A DNA stretch of 64,000 nucleotides, taken from the NCBI RefSeq assembly GCF_040222385.1, contig NZ_JAVKDF010000067.1, positions 1-64,000 of the forward strand, written 5' to 3'. The translations under genes were made by a program, and so were the position numbers. Source of the stretch: Imperialibacter sp040222385. Lineage in GTDB: Bacteria > Bacteroidota > Bacteroidia > Cytophagales > Cyclobacteriaceae. Under the pieces are notes generated by a model. That model did not search any database. It was not told the origin of the DNA and saw nothing but the letters and a program-made list of their open reading frames with translations. Of this stretch, positions 26,228-35,360 are shown in pieces (within the stretch, counting starts at the first letter, position 1; each line of letters opens with the position of its first letter).

Positions 26228-27136
26228 GTGAAACTAGCTGCCGTAGATATTGGCTCCAATGCCATTAGAATGCAGGTCACTAACGTCATCGAATATGACA
26301 ATGATGTGGTCTTCAAAAAACTTGAGTACATCCGCTTTCCATTGCGTCTTGGTCACGACGTTTTTTCACAAGGGCAAATAAGTGAGAAAACCAGCCTCAA
26401 GTTTATTAAGTTGATGAAAGCCTTCAAGCTTTTCATCGACCTGTATGAAGTGGACGATTATATGGCCTGCGCTACATCGGCGATGAGAGAAGCAAGCAAT
26501 GGTGAAGAACTGAAGAAAAAAGTAAAAGAAGAAACAGGGCTGGAAATAACCATTATTGAAGGAGACACAGAGGCAGAGCTGGTCAACCGGGCAGTCAACA
26601 CTCACATCACCGATGCTCCTTTTTTACACATCGATGTGGGCGGAGGAAGTACAGAACTGAACGTTTATTTGCAGAGAGAAAAAGTAGCATCAAGGTCGTT
26701 CCGTCTGGGTGGGGTTAGGAGACTCGATAAAAAAGACTCACCAGAAGTGTGGAAGGAAATGAAGGCCTGGATTGAGGAGAAAATCCCGACTCATTCACAA
26801 AAGATTACGGCGCTTGGCACTGGCGGAAACATATCCAAAATATTTGAGCTGTCGGGCATTAAGAAAGGCAAGAAGCTGAGTTATGAGAAGGCTCAGGAAG
26901 TCGTTGAAAGACTATCGCAGCTTACACTGGAGGAGCGCATTTTCAAGCTTCAGCTAAATCATGACCGGGCCGACGTGATTATACCCGCCTCTGAAATCTA
27001 CCTGGGAGCCATGAAAGCAGCCCACGCCCGATACATCATAGTGCCGGATGTGGGACTGAAAGACGGCGTTATGCACTACCTGTTTGAAAAAAACAGGCAC
27101 CGCATAGCTCCCTATATTGTGAAATCAGGCTGGTGA
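26228..27136 (+). CDS. Ppx/GppA-family phosphatase
   Basis: A 302-residue member of the exopolyphosphatase/guanosine pentaphosphatase family with the ASKHA fold. The phosphate-binding loops are visible: VDIGSNAIRM at the start and HIDVGGGSTEL near residue 137, with ACATSAMREA between. It is the short form without the C-terminal HD domain seen in longer GppA proteins. It could degrade polyphosphate or pppGpp, thus link to stringent control; the sequence cannot decide. It starts with GTG at 26228, 42 bp after the response regulator. Confidence 0.92.
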   Translation: MKLAAVDIGSNAIRMQVTNVIEYDNDVVFKKLEYIRFPLRLGHDVFSQGQISEKTSLKFIKLMKAFKLFIDLYEVDDYMACATSAMREASNGEELKKKVKEETGLEITIIEGDTEAELVNRAVNTHITDAPFLHIDVGGGSTELNVYLQREKVASRSFRLGGVRRLDKKDSPEVWKEMKAWIEEKIPTHSQKITALGTGGNISKIFELSGIKKGKKLSYEKAQEVVERLSQLTLEERIFKLQLNHDRADVIIPASEIYLGAMKAAHARYIIVPDVGLKDGVMHYLFEKNRHRIAPYIVKSGW

Positions 27137-27146
27137 ATTGGGGCAA

Positions 27147-27527
27147 TCAGGCTTGCTCTTCCTTTTTAGCTCTTGAGCTCCACCAAAGGTAGAACAAGGC
27201 GGCTGAGGCAATTAACAAACCACCCAACTCTCTGGTTTGCTCTATGTAGGGCTTATCGTCCATCATGTGCCCCAGCATTTCCGACTTATCGTCCGAAGAG
27301 AACCATTCAAGCATGCCAGGGGTAAGCGTAAGCGCCCATATCAGGCATAGCCCCATCAGCGCCACGGTCACATACGGCAATGGCTTCCAAAAACCATGCA
27401 ACAGGCTCAATCCGGCTACCATGCCGTACAATGTTACCCATCTCTCCGGGTCTGGATCGTTGAACTGCACATAGGTGAATAGCACAAACAGCGCAGCAAG
27501 AATTCCGTGAATTACTTTCTTTGTCAT
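27147..27527 (-). CDS. TMEM220-family membrane protein
   Basis: A 126-residue integral membrane protein with about four hydrophobic helices (around 5-20, 30-45, 50-70 and 100-118). The motif FTYVQFNDPDPERWVTLY is the hallmark of the TMEM220 family, shared between bacteria and animals, whose function is not known. It starts 2 bp after the stop of the TonB-dependent receptor, so the two are probably in one transcript, and it converges with the Ppx/GppA gene. Confidence 0.85.
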   Translation of the reverse strand: MTKKVIHGILAALFVLFTYVQFNDPDPERWVTLYGMVAGLSLLHGFWKPLPYVTVALMGLCLIWALTLTPGMLEWFSSDDKSEMLGHMMDDKPYIEQTRELGGLLIASAALFYLWWSSRAKKEEQA

Positions 27528-27529
27528 GA

Positions 27530-29893
27530 TTAAAAATCTATTCTGTAGACTAATACTGGTATCATTCCTAGTTGGTATTTTAAGATTTGTTTGTTTTGAA
27601 CCGTATCAAAATAATAATATGACGGGTTTTCAATATTCAGCAGGTTCTGAATATCTATAGCAAACATTTGCGTGTGTCCTTTCTTAAACCTGGTCCACTG
27701 CACTCTCATATCGACTCTGAAATAATCACCAAGTCGATTTGCGAAAAAGAGTCCTCCGATTCCATCAGGCCCCTGCTGTAGAAAACTTCCCTGATAAAGC
27801 ATTCTCGAATTAACCCCAAAAAGTCTTTCAATGCCGTTTTTCTTCGTTGCCATCCATTCCTTTCCAAAAGTGGCATTAACGCTGTATCTACCATCAAAAT
27901 TAGACGCCCTGTATTTCCCAAATAAATCCTGGTACTCGGAGCGATACATTGAGCCACCCCACCAAATGTAAAACCCGTTCACAATTTGCTGTCGATGCTC
28001 CAGACTAACTCCATATATTCTCCCCTTCCCACCTGAAGCAAGCACATCAAGTGGATAAGTACCATCATAATTCATATAGTTGAAGTAGTCATAATACCCA
28101 TCGTATGAATTTGGGAGGTCATATAAAGACTGGTAAAACGCAGTCGCACCCAAAGTAGCCGAATTACCTATTTTTTGAGTCCAGCCTATTTCGCTTGACC
28201 ACGATTTGACATATCGAAGACCAGGGTTCCCTCGGTCTGATAAGGCGACTGGCTGTCCTGATGGTTGAAAAGAGGTGGCTGTATAGTAGGCATAGGGTGA
28301 TAGCACCTGGCTATAAATACCGCTTCTGAAAGAGAAGGAAGTCTTTGGTGTCATTCTTACTTCCAGGTCTGCCCTGGGCTCCAGCAAAAACTCTTTGGTG
28401 TAACCAAACCAGGAGGAATTTAAACCGAGATCAAGGTCAACTTTCGAGCCTATGGCAAAGTTACCACTTACAAATGGCTGCAGAAGCAAGCTTTTGATAT
28501 CTAAGTTAAAATCAGGTTGTGGTATGCCATTAAAAGTTAGATTGGAAGAATCCCATTCAAATCGGTCAATCCCCCACTGGTAGGTAGTTCCCCTTACGCC
28601 CGCCTTGGAGGTTATACGATCCCCCCATCTGGTCATTACGCTTGAAGCAAAAGATAGCTTTGCTACCTGTTCGTTGTCCTTAGTAGACAAAGTGAGCGAT
28701 GGGTCGTTCAATTCATGGGTTATTTGGTCTCTTTCGGTTGTCGTTGAAGAATACACCAAAACATTCCTCCAACTGTTTTTGCCTCCAAGTGTAGCCTCGT
28801 GCGTGATACCATAGGCATAAATAGATGAAGCATAGTCGATGTCCGACAATTCTTTATCAACAGTGGCCCTCCCTTTTCGCCTCCGATACACATTACTATT
28901 CCATCCGTTTACACCAAACAACGTTACTTTGCCAATAGGCGTTTCCGGCAGCGACACATTGAACGAAAGGTCTTGAAATTTGATCGTTTCTCCTCCAAAG
29001 TCGACTCCCATTAAAGCAAGAACGCCAGTAAACGAATAACGGTAATTCACTAAGTAGGAAGCCGAGCCACCCTTTTTAAATGGCCCCTCTGCGGCGAAAT
29101 CGAGACCTATAAGACTCGCCTGAGCGGTGTACTCCCGTTGTTGGTTATTCCCTCGCCGCAGGTTCATGTCAAAAATACCACCAATGGCATTACCATATCC
29201 TGCCGGCATATACCCCATCAGGAAAGAAGATTTGTCGAGCATTTGTGTACTCAGCACGTTCACACCACCACCATTTTGGGTCGGGCGATCACTTATTGTT
29301 CCAGCATTGGCCAGGTGATTGGGGTTTACAATCTCTACGCCCTCCAACCTCCAGGTGTTGGCAATGGGTGAGTTCCCCCGGACAGAAACAGCGTTGTTTT
29401 GGTCGTTGGTATTCGCCACAGAGGGACTGCTCATTACCACCCTGGCAGGATCGAGGTAGTTGGCAGCAATGCGTTGAAATTGCTCGGCCGTGATGTCAAC
29501 CTGGCTCATTTGCTCAAACTCCTGAATGTCCGATGCTGCTGATACCTTCACCTCTTCCAATTCCAGGGGCGACTGTTCCAATGCCACATGCACCACATTC
29601 TGCTTTCCCGACACTACGAGTAGCTCTCTTACAATATCGGACTTATAACCTGTGTAGGTAATTTGTATGGACTGCCGACCGACGGGCACATCTTTTATCT
29701 CAAACTCCCCAAACTCGTTTGTTGACGTGCCCACACCACCCGCCAATGGAAGAAGCGCTACCGAAGCACCTACCAGAGGCTCTTTTGTTGTGTTGTCCAC
29801 AACTGTTCCTCTAACTGTTTGGGTCAGCTGCCTTGCTGAAACATTCATGCTGACACTCATTACCAATATTGCTATCCCAAGCCAACCCTTCAT
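27530..29893 (-). CDS. TonB-dependent outer-membrane receptor with carboxypeptidase-like domain
   Basis: An outer-membrane beta-barrel receptor of 787 residues. The ATG at 29893 gives a signal peptide (MKGWLGIAILVMSVSM...SA); a longer in-frame ATG at 29977 would overlap the upstream gene. A CarboxypepD_reg-like beta domain (RGTVVDNTTKEPLVGASVAL) precedes the TonB plug (about residues 130-230, with VSVRGNSPIANTWRLEG) and the barrel, which ends in an aromatic residue (YRIDF). It lacks the SusC-type length and no SusD partner is adjacent, so the cargo is unknown. TMEM220 follows. Confidence 0.93.
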   Translation of the reverse strand: MKGWLGIAILVMSVSMNVSARQLTQTVRGTVVDNTTKEPLVGASVALLPLAGGVGTSTNEFGEFEIKDVPVGRQSIQITYTGYKSDIVRELLVVSGKQNVVHVALEQSPLELEEVKVSAASDIQEFEQMSQVDITAEQFQRIAANYLDPARVVMSSPSVANTNDQNNAVSVRGNSPIANTWRLEGVEIVNPNHLANAGTISDRPTQNGGGVNVLSTQMLDKSSFLMGYMPAGYGNAIGGIFDMNLRRGNNQQREYTAQASLIGLDFAAEGPFKKGGSASYLVNYRYSFTGVLALMGVDFGGETIKFQDLSFNVSLPETPIGKVTLFGVNGWNSNVYRRRKGRATVDKELSDIDYASSIYAYGITHEATLGGKNSWRNVLVYSSTTTERDQITHELNDPSLTLSTKDNEQVAKLSFASSVMTRWGDRITSKAGVRGTTYQWGIDRFEWDSSNLTFNGIPQPDFNLDIKSLLLQPFVSGNFAIGSKVDLDLGLNSSWFGYTKEFLLEPRADLEVRMTPKTSFSFRSGIYSQVLSPYAYYTATSFQPSGQPVALSDRGNPGLRYVKSWSSEIGWTQKIGNSATLGATAFYQSLYDLPNSYDGYYDYFNYMNYDGTYPLDVLASGGKGRIYGVSLEHRQQIVNGFYIWWGGSMYRSEYQDLFGKYRASNFDGRYSVNATFGKEWMATKKNGIERLFGVNSRMLYQGSFLQQGPDGIGGLFFANRLGDYFRVDMRVQWTRFKKGHTQMFAIDIQNLLNIENPSYYYFDTVQNKQILKYQLGMIPVLVYRIDF

Positions 29894-29910
29894 CGTCTTG
29901 TTCAAAGTCT

Positions 29911-30810
29911 TCAAATCCCCCACTTCATTAAGTTCTTGTAGCTTATTGCAATACTTTCGACAGGAGGCCGCTGACACACATCCTGCTCTACAAAAAAGTA
30001 TTTCATTCCTGACAGCATAGACTTCTCGAAAATTGCTTTAAAGTCTATCACGCCGTTACCCACTTCGGTAAATTCTTTATCATCGGAATCTGCCATATCC
30101 TTCACATGCCACAGCGCAGTTCTTTTTGGGTATTTTTTAAAGAAATGGATAGGACTGTAGCCCGCTCTTGTTGCCCAGTATATATCCAACTCGGCAACAA
30201 CCAGGTCGTCGTCCGTTCCATCCATAATAACATACATAGGAAGCTGGCCTTCCAGTTCCAGGAATTCAAAATCATGGTTATGGTAGCCAAATTGGATGCC
30301 TGCGTTTTTTGCCACTTTGGCTGAAGCGTTCAACAAGTCCGTCAACTTCTTATAGTCATCAATTGACTGCCTCTCTTCGGGAAATAGAAATGCGTTGACC
30401 ATGTACTTAAGCCCCATAACATTGGCATCTTCCACTGCCTTTTCCCATCCGTTCGATAACGTGCCTTGCCAGGGAGCATTAAAATTACCTGTCAGGTAGT
30501 GGCCACTCACCAGTTTCATCCCAAGGTCTTCCACCATCTTCCTCAACTCCGAAGGATTTACTCCAAAGACTTTACCATCAGCATAACCGAAAATCTCAAG
30601 GTCTTTGTAGCCTATTTTTGCCACTGACTTAAGTGTACCCTCCAAATCTGCCGACAACTGCTCTCTTAGCGTATACAACTGCAGCCCGTATCTTCTGCCC
30701 GGACTAGATGGCGAGCAGCTGGGAAGCAACGCCAACCCCGCCAGCGCCAAGCCTGATGTTTGAATAAATTTCCTTCTTCCACCTGAATGGACTTCTGTAA
30801 AATCTCCCAT
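29911..30810 (-). CDS. Exported sugar-phosphate isomerase/epimerase-like TIM barrel
   Basis: A 299-residue xylose-isomerase-like TIM barrel protein. The N-terminus combines a twin-arginine-type motif (GRRKFIQTSG) with a lipobox (LALLPSC), so it is probably a Tat-exported lipoprotein. The barrel shows GLQLYTLRE, LKYMVNAFLFPEER, FGYHNHDFEF with the metal-binding His and Glu, and HVKDMADSD. The substrate is not known; this group often acts on modified sugars in Bacteroidota. It lies 18 bp upstream of the TonB receptor on the same strand, so they may be co-transcribed. Confidence 0.88.
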   Translation of the reverse strand: MGDFTEVHSGGRRKFIQTSGLALAGLALLPSCSPSSPGRRYGLQLYTLREQLSADLEGTLKSVAKIGYKDLEIFGYADGKVFGVNPSELRKMVEDLGMKLVSGHYLTGNFNAPWQGTLSNGWEKAVEDANVMGLKYMVNAFLFPEERQSIDDYKKLTDLLNASAKVAKNAGIQFGYHNHDFEFLELEGQLPMYVIMDGTDDDLVVAELDIYWATRAGYSPIHFFKKYPKRTALWHVKDMADSDDKEFTEVGNGVIDFKAIFEKSMLSGMKYFFVEQDVCQRPPVESIAISYKNLMKWGI

Positions 30811-30881
30811 GGTTATTTATTCATCAGCTTAGTCAGATTAATGTCACAGCCCCCAATAGATCTGTACGCTACTTTATAAAC

Positions 30882-30916
30882 AAAAAAATGCAAGGAATGT
30901 CTTAGCATCCCTTGCA
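30882..30916 (-). terminator. Rho-independent terminator after the sugar isomerase gene
   Basis: On the minus strand TGCAAGG and CCTTGCA pair, extended by ATG/CAT across one mismatch, followed by a run of seven T. It lies about 48 nt after the stop at 30964 and separates that gene from the next isomerase gene. Confidence 0.88.
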
Positions 30917-30963
30917 AATGATCTTTAAAAACCGATGGAGGTTACTGGTAGTAACGTCATAGA

Positions 30964-32019
30964 CTACTTGATACCAAGTATCTTTTTATTGGTCTCGTCG
31001 TCCATGCCAGATGAGGCAAAATCATCAAACGCCTTTTCAGTTACTCTGATGATATGGCTCTGAATGAAAGGCGCCCCCTCTTCGGCTCCCTGCTCAGGGC
31101 TTTTGATACAGCACTCCCATTCCATCACCGCCCAACCGTCGAAGCCGTACTGCGAAAGTTTAGTGAAAATAGAGCTGAAGTCTACCTGCCCGTCGCCCAG
31201 TGAACGGAACCTGCCGGCCCGGTTGATCCACGACTGGAATCCGCTGTATACCCCCTGCTTTCCTGTTGGGTTAAATTCAGCGTCTTTCACATGGAACATC
31301 TTGATGCGCTCGTGATAAAAATCGATGTATTGGATATAGTCCAGGTGCTGTAGCACAAAATGGCTTGGGTCGTAGAGCAAATTAGCTCTGGAGTGATTGC
31401 CAGTGGCCTCCAGAAACATCTCATACGTTACCCCGTCGTGAAGATCTTCTCCGGGATGAATTTCGTAACAAACGTCTACTCCACACTCGTCAAAGTAGTT
31501 CAAAATAGGTTTCCATCTGTTGGCCAGTTCCTTGAAAGCCGCCTCTACCAGGCCAGCCGGACGCTGAGGCCATGGGTATAAATAAGGCCATGCGAGAGCG
31601 CCCGAAAATGTGGCGTGAACGTTGATTCCCAGGTTTTGTGAAGCTTTGGCTGCCCACTTCACTTGCTGCACTGCCCACTCCTGTCTTGCCTTTGGGTTTC
31701 CATGGTATTCAGCCGGAGCAAACCCGTCAAACATAATATCATAAGCAGGGTGCACAGCTACAAGCTGGCCCTGTAAATGTGTTGAAAGCTCGGTAATTTC
31801 AACTCCACAGGCTTTTACCTTCTCTTTTAACTCGTCAGCATAAGTTTTGCTCTCCGCACATTTTTTAAGGTCAATGCAGCGAGGATCCCAGGTAGGAATC
31901 TGAACGCCCCTGTAGCCGAGCTTGGCTGCCCATTTGCAAATGCTTTCCAGGTTGTTGAAAGGCGCTGTATCGCCCATGAACTGCGCCAGAAAAATGGCAG
32001 GGCCTTTAATGGTATTCAT
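30964..32019 (-). CDS. Sugar-phosphate isomerase/epimerase-like TIM barrel, cytoplasmic
   Basis: A 351-residue xylose-isomerase-like TIM barrel. The ATG at 32019 (MNTIKGPAIFLAQFMGD) is preferred over one at 32043. Conserved barrel motifs with metal-binding residues are visible: ELSTHLQGQLVAVHP, VCYEIHPGEDLHDG, NLLYDPSHFVLQ, MFHVKDAEFNP and AVMEWECC. Its size and motifs match the group often annotated as inositol or hydroxypyruvate isomerase-like in Bacteroidota, without proof of substrate. No signal peptide. A terminator follows at 30882. It is a distant relative of the exported protein at 29911. Confidence 0.9.
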   Translation of the reverse strand: MNTIKGPAIFLAQFMGDTAPFNNLESICKWAAKLGYRGVQIPTWDPRCIDLKKCAESKTYADELKEKVKACGVEITELSTHLQGQLVAVHPAYDIMFDGFAPAEYHGNPKARQEWAVQQVKWAAKASQNLGINVHATFSGALAWPYLYPWPQRPAGLVEAAFKELANRWKPILNYFDECGVDVCYEIHPGEDLHDGVTYEMFLEATGNHSRANLLYDPSHFVLQHLDYIQYIDFYHERIKMFHVKDAEFNPTGKQGVYSGFQSWINRAGRFRSLGDGQVDFSSIFTKLSQYGFDGWAVMEWECCIKSPEQGAEEGAPFIQSHIIRVTEKAFDDFASSGMDDETNKKILGIK

Positions 32020-32043
32020 GCTTTTTTTGGTTTTGTAGTTCAA

Positions 32044-32351
32044 GAAAAAACTTAAGATTCACTCGAATCAATCTGTGAATCGAAATATAGTGAATCTACA
32101 GTGGACGAAAAATTAAAAACCTACCCAGTGGCGTTAAAAATTACCAGAATTCATTCCCTTGTCGGCACTTTATTGCCATGCCGGGCAAATAAAGTGGACT
32201 CAGGCATTTGTTTGTTTTTGGTAATGATTAAATTGAAAACATAGATTTAATCACTTATCATCATTGCACCTTAAGGAACCTCTTTGCATTCTCGTCAACA
32301 GCACTGCATGCATATTATGCTGTTATTTTATTCGTTAAAAAGAAAAAAGTT
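32044..32351. other. 308-bp divergent intergenic region with a GATTCAC/GTGAATC repeat set
   Basis: It separates the isomerase gene (minus) from the sensor kinase gene (plus). Close to the isomerase start are three 7-bp sites: GATTCAC (32056-32062), GTGAATC (32075-32081) and GTGAATC (32090-32096). The first two form a dyad with 12 bp between. They may bind a regulator of the isomerase gene. Nothing else was recognised. Confidence 0.5.
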
Positions 32352-33458
32352 ATGGGAGATGATTTCTTCGGACTATTTACTACAAACAAATGGCCGCCAC
32401 GGTGGGTTTGTGGCGAGTGGACTTCACTTCACGGATGGTTTTATATATTTTCTGACATATCCATCGGCCTTGCCTATTTTACCATCCCGTTCATTTTGTT
32501 CTATTTCATACGAAAGAGAAAAAACAACCTGCCCTTTGTCCAAATATTCTGGCTTTTCATCTTATTCATACTAGCGTGCGGCACCACCCATTTCGTTGAC
32601 GCAACATTGTTTTGGTTTCCCGCCTATCATCTCAGTGCAGCTGTCCTCTTCATTACCGGAATTATCTCCTGGGTTGCCGTAATTGGTTTAGTTAAGGTGC
32701 TCCCAGAAGCTCTCCAATTAAAAACCACTGATGAGCTTGAAGCTACTGTGTTGACGAGAACCGACGAGCTACAGGAGTCTAATAAAAAACTACGAGAAAT
32801 TAATTCAGATTTGGATAATTTCGTCTACGCCGCTTCCCACGACCTTAAATCGCCAATCAATAATATCGAGGGGCTTATAGCCATGTTGAAGAGCACAGAC
32901 AAAAAAGATCTAGCGGATGAGGTTTTTCAAAAAATAGAACAATCAGTATCGAAAGTCAGGCACACGATTGATCAGATCTCCTCCGTTGTCAAGATACAGC
33001 GAACTGAAGAACAAGATGTTGGCGAGGTGTCTTTCGATAAGGTGCTGGCGGAAGTGTTAGAGGAAAACGTGAACATGGTGGCAACTGCCAAACCGCAGAT
33101 CATACGAGATTTCGCTATCGACTCGATTCACTTTTCACACACAACATTAAAAAGTATTATGTACAATTTAGTCACCAACGCATTAAAATACCGATCGACA
33201 GAAAGAGATCTTGAAATACAACTAAGGACGTTTTCTAAAGAAAATCACACCTATCTCTCAGTGGAGGATAATGGCCTTGGAATAGACCTCAATCAAAACA
33301 AGGACAAGCTGTTCTCCATTTTTTCCCGGTTCCACGACCATGTCGAAGGCAGCGGTATAGGACTTTTTATGGTCAAGCGGCTGGTAGAAAAAAGAGGTGG
33401 TAATATTAGTGTCGCTAGTGAAGAGAATAAGGGAACAACTTTCACAGTCAAATTTTAA
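32352..33458 (+). CDS. Histidine kinase with an ethylene-receptor-like membrane sensor domain
   Basis: A 368-residue sensor kinase. Residues 29-120 form three transmembrane helices that closely resemble the plant ETR1 sensor (SDISIGLAYFTIP against ETR1 SDFFIAIAYFSIP). The residues that in ETR1 hold copper and bind ethylene have counterparts: Asp35, Tyr42, Ile73, Cys76 and His80 (ACGTTH). Then come a coiled coil (about 128-155), a HisKA domain with His163 (AASHDLKSP), and a HATPase domain with NLVTNALKYR, VEDNGLGID and GSGIGLFMVK. There is no GAF domain or fused receiver. Such domains are, to my knowledge, widespread in bacterial kinases, and few have been tested for ethylene. The receiver protein at 33470 is the probable partner. 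Confidence 0.92.
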   Translation: MGDDFFGLFTTNKWPPRWVCGEWTSLHGWFYIFSDISIGLAYFTIPFILFYFIRKRKNNLPFVQIFWLFILFILACGTTHFVDATLFWFPAYHLSAAVLFITGIISWVAVIGLVKVLPEALQLKTTDELEATVLTRTDELQESNKKLREINSDLDNFVYAASHDLKSPINNIEGLIAMLKSTDKKDLADEVFQKIEQSVSKVRHTIDQISSVVKIQRTEEQDVGEVSFDKVLAEVLEENVNMVATAKPQIIRDFAIDSIHFSHTTLKSIMYNLVTNALKYRSTERDLEIQLRTFSKENHTYLSVEDNGLGIDLNQNKDKLFSIFSRFHDHVEGSGIGLFMVKRLVEKRGGNISVASEENKGTTFTVKF

Positions 33459-33469
33459 AGCTTCTAACT

Positions 33470-33862
33470 ATGCCAGTTAACAGAATAATCCTGGTCGATG
33501 ATGACGAAATAAGCAATTTTCTTAGCATTTCATTGATTAGAAAAATTGATCCTGAAATAGAAATAATTCCATTCAGAAACGGCAAAGAGGCGCTCGACTA
33601 CCTTAAAAATGAAGGCCTTTCAAAAAGAAAATCAAATTTGATTCTTCTTGATATAAGAATGCCTGTAATGAATGGCTTCGAGTTTCTGGAAGAGATACAT
33701 AATTCCGATCTCAAAATAAAAGACTTCATGAGGGTGGTCATTCTTTCGTCATCCGATAACCCCAGAGACCTTGAGAGGGCAAAAAGCTTTGAGGTATTGG
33801 GTTATATCAACAAGCCTTTGAAGGAGGAATCGATAAGTACCTACCTAAGCTTGACTGGTTGA
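33470..33862 (+). CDS. Single-domain response regulator (CheY-like)
   Basis: A 130-residue receiver domain without an output domain. The acidic pocket is Asp10-Asp12 (VDDDEIS), the phospho-acceptor Asp61 (LILLDIRMP), the switch Ser in VVILSSSDN, and Lys115 in GYINKPLK. It starts 11 bp after the ethylene-receptor-like kinase and should receive its phosphate. With no output domain it must act through protein contacts or pass phosphate on. It converges on the amidohydrolase gene. Confidence 0.95.
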   Translation: MPVNRIILVDDDEISNFLSISLIRKIDPEIEIIPFRNGKEALDYLKNEGLSKRKSNLILLDIRMPVMNGFEFLEEIHNSDLKIKDFMRVVILSSSDNPRDLERAKSFEVLGYINKPLKEESISTYLSLTG

Positions 33863-33864
33863 AG

Positions 33865-35196
33865 CTACTTCACCCTTTGCCCTCTCTTCACCACCAAATC
33901 AACGTCCTGTAGCAGGTTGATATACTTTAGCACATCGCCTTTAACAGCAATAATATCGGCGTACTTTCCTTCGCTCACTGTTCCTACCTGCTTGTCTACT
34001 CCCATAATGACCGACGGCCAGTAGGTAGCTCCTTTGATGGCCAGCAGCGGATCAACCCCCAACTCTCTCACCCATATATCGAGTTCGTTCCAGGTACTTT
34101 GGCTATGAAATTTCATAGGAATACCACTGTCGGTACCCACCAGCATCACCACACCAGCCTCCTGCAATTGTCTGAACTTTTTCTCCAAAGTTGGCTTCCT
34201 AATCGGAGTCAACTGAAAGTACGGAAGCCGGCCAGGGTATTCTATCGATGCCTTTATGTCAGCAATAACCGTATCGGGAAGACCAAGGTGCCAGGAGTCG
34301 TTGTCCAGCTTTTCAGGGTGGTCACGCAAGTACTCATAATTCCAAAGGCCTTCGATGGTCGGCGTCCAAAATAGCGGCCCGGCGCTCATATTGGCGGTTC
34401 GTTCTTTAAGCGCTTCCATAATGTCGGCCGGATATTCAGGTGCTGAAGAGAGCCCTGTGTGCTCAAAGCAATCGACACCAGCTTTGAGACCGATCCTTAT
34501 CTCTTCTGGCCTGTGCGAATGGGCTACCACAGTCAAATTGTGCTTGTGCGCCTCATCCACAATCGCCTTTACTTCAGCAAAGGTCATTTGATCCTGGTCT
34601 ATCAGTTTGATGCAGTCCACACCTGCCTTGGCCAGCTTCTGCACCTTCTCTCTGGCATCCTTCTCACCGCTCACCCCCCAACGAAACTGCTCCGTTCCGG
34701 GATAGGGTGCATGCTGCAAAAATGGGCCTGACATATACATGGTGGGCCCGGTAATTTTTCCGCTGTTAATCGCATCCCGCACAGCAAGGCTTTCTTCAAG
34801 CGGGCCTCCCAGGTCTCTGGCACTTGTAACACCCGCCATCAGCAGTTGGTGAGCAGAGGCTGGCATGATCACATCTTTGAATAATGGAGGGTATGTCTTG
34901 TCCCAATAAGCATAATCCGAGTGGCCATTGATCATTAAATGCACATGCATGTCCCATAGGCCTGGCAGCACACTCATACCTTCAGTAGAAATGACTTCAG
35001 CATCGGGTGGTATCTCCAGGCTGCCCACCGTTCCAACAGCTTTGATCTTCTCGCCCTCTATTATGATGACGCTGTTTTGTATGGGCGTGCCTCCAAAACC
35101 ATCAATGAGTGTGCCACCCACAAGGGCTTTGAGGGATTGGGCTTTTAATGAGAAAGCAGAAATAAGAAGCAAAAAACAAACGGAAAGCCTTTTCAT
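33865..35196 (-). CDS. Exported amidohydrolase-family protein
   Basis: A metal-dependent amidohydrolase/imidazolonepropionase-like enzyme of 443 residues. The ATG at 35196 gives a signal peptide (MKRLSVCFLLLISAFSLKAQ); an upstream in-frame ATG at 35373 adds 59 unlikely residues. Motifs: PGLWDMHVHL (HxH metal pair), VVAHSHRPEEI, GVDCFEHTGL, LVGTDSGIP (metal Asp), and the closing KYADIIAVKGD. Family members hydrolyse cyclic amides or dipeptides; the substrate here is unknown. It converges with the response regulator with only 2 bp between stops. Confidence 0.9.
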   Translation of the reverse strand: MKRLSVCFLLLISAFSLKAQSLKALVGGTLIDGFGGTPIQNSVIIIEGEKIKAVGTVGSLEIPPDAEVISTEGMSVLPGLWDMHVHLMINGHSDYAYWDKTYPPLFKDVIMPASAHQLLMAGVTSARDLGGPLEESLAVRDAINSGKITGPTMYMSGPFLQHAPYPGTEQFRWGVSGEKDAREKVQKLAKAGVDCIKLIDQDQMTFAEVKAIVDEAHKHNLTVVAHSHRPEEIRIGLKAGVDCFEHTGLSSAPEYPADIMEALKERTANMSAGPLFWTPTIEGLWNYEYLRDHPEKLDNDSWHLGLPDTVIADIKASIEYPGRLPYFQLTPIRKPTLEKKFRQLQEAGVVMLVGTDSGIPMKFHSQSTWNELDIWVRELGVDPLLAIKGATYWPSVIMGVDKQVGTVSEGKYADIIAVKGDVLKYINLLQDVDLVVKRGQRVK

Positions 35197-35360
35197 AACG
35201 ATGAATTTTACAACTAGTATAGCGAAAGTTCCGCTAGATATGAAAGCTATTTTTTCTAATCCTAAACATGGCAAGAACAATGGGTCAATAAACTTTACTC
35301 TTATTTCATTGACATTTAAGAATCTAATCATTTTATTTGGTTTACATTTACGATTGAAAT

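Noticed and set aside
29894..29977. 28-residue N-terminal extension of the TonB receptor
   Set aside because: It would overlap the end of the upstream isomerase gene and precede a complete signal peptide.
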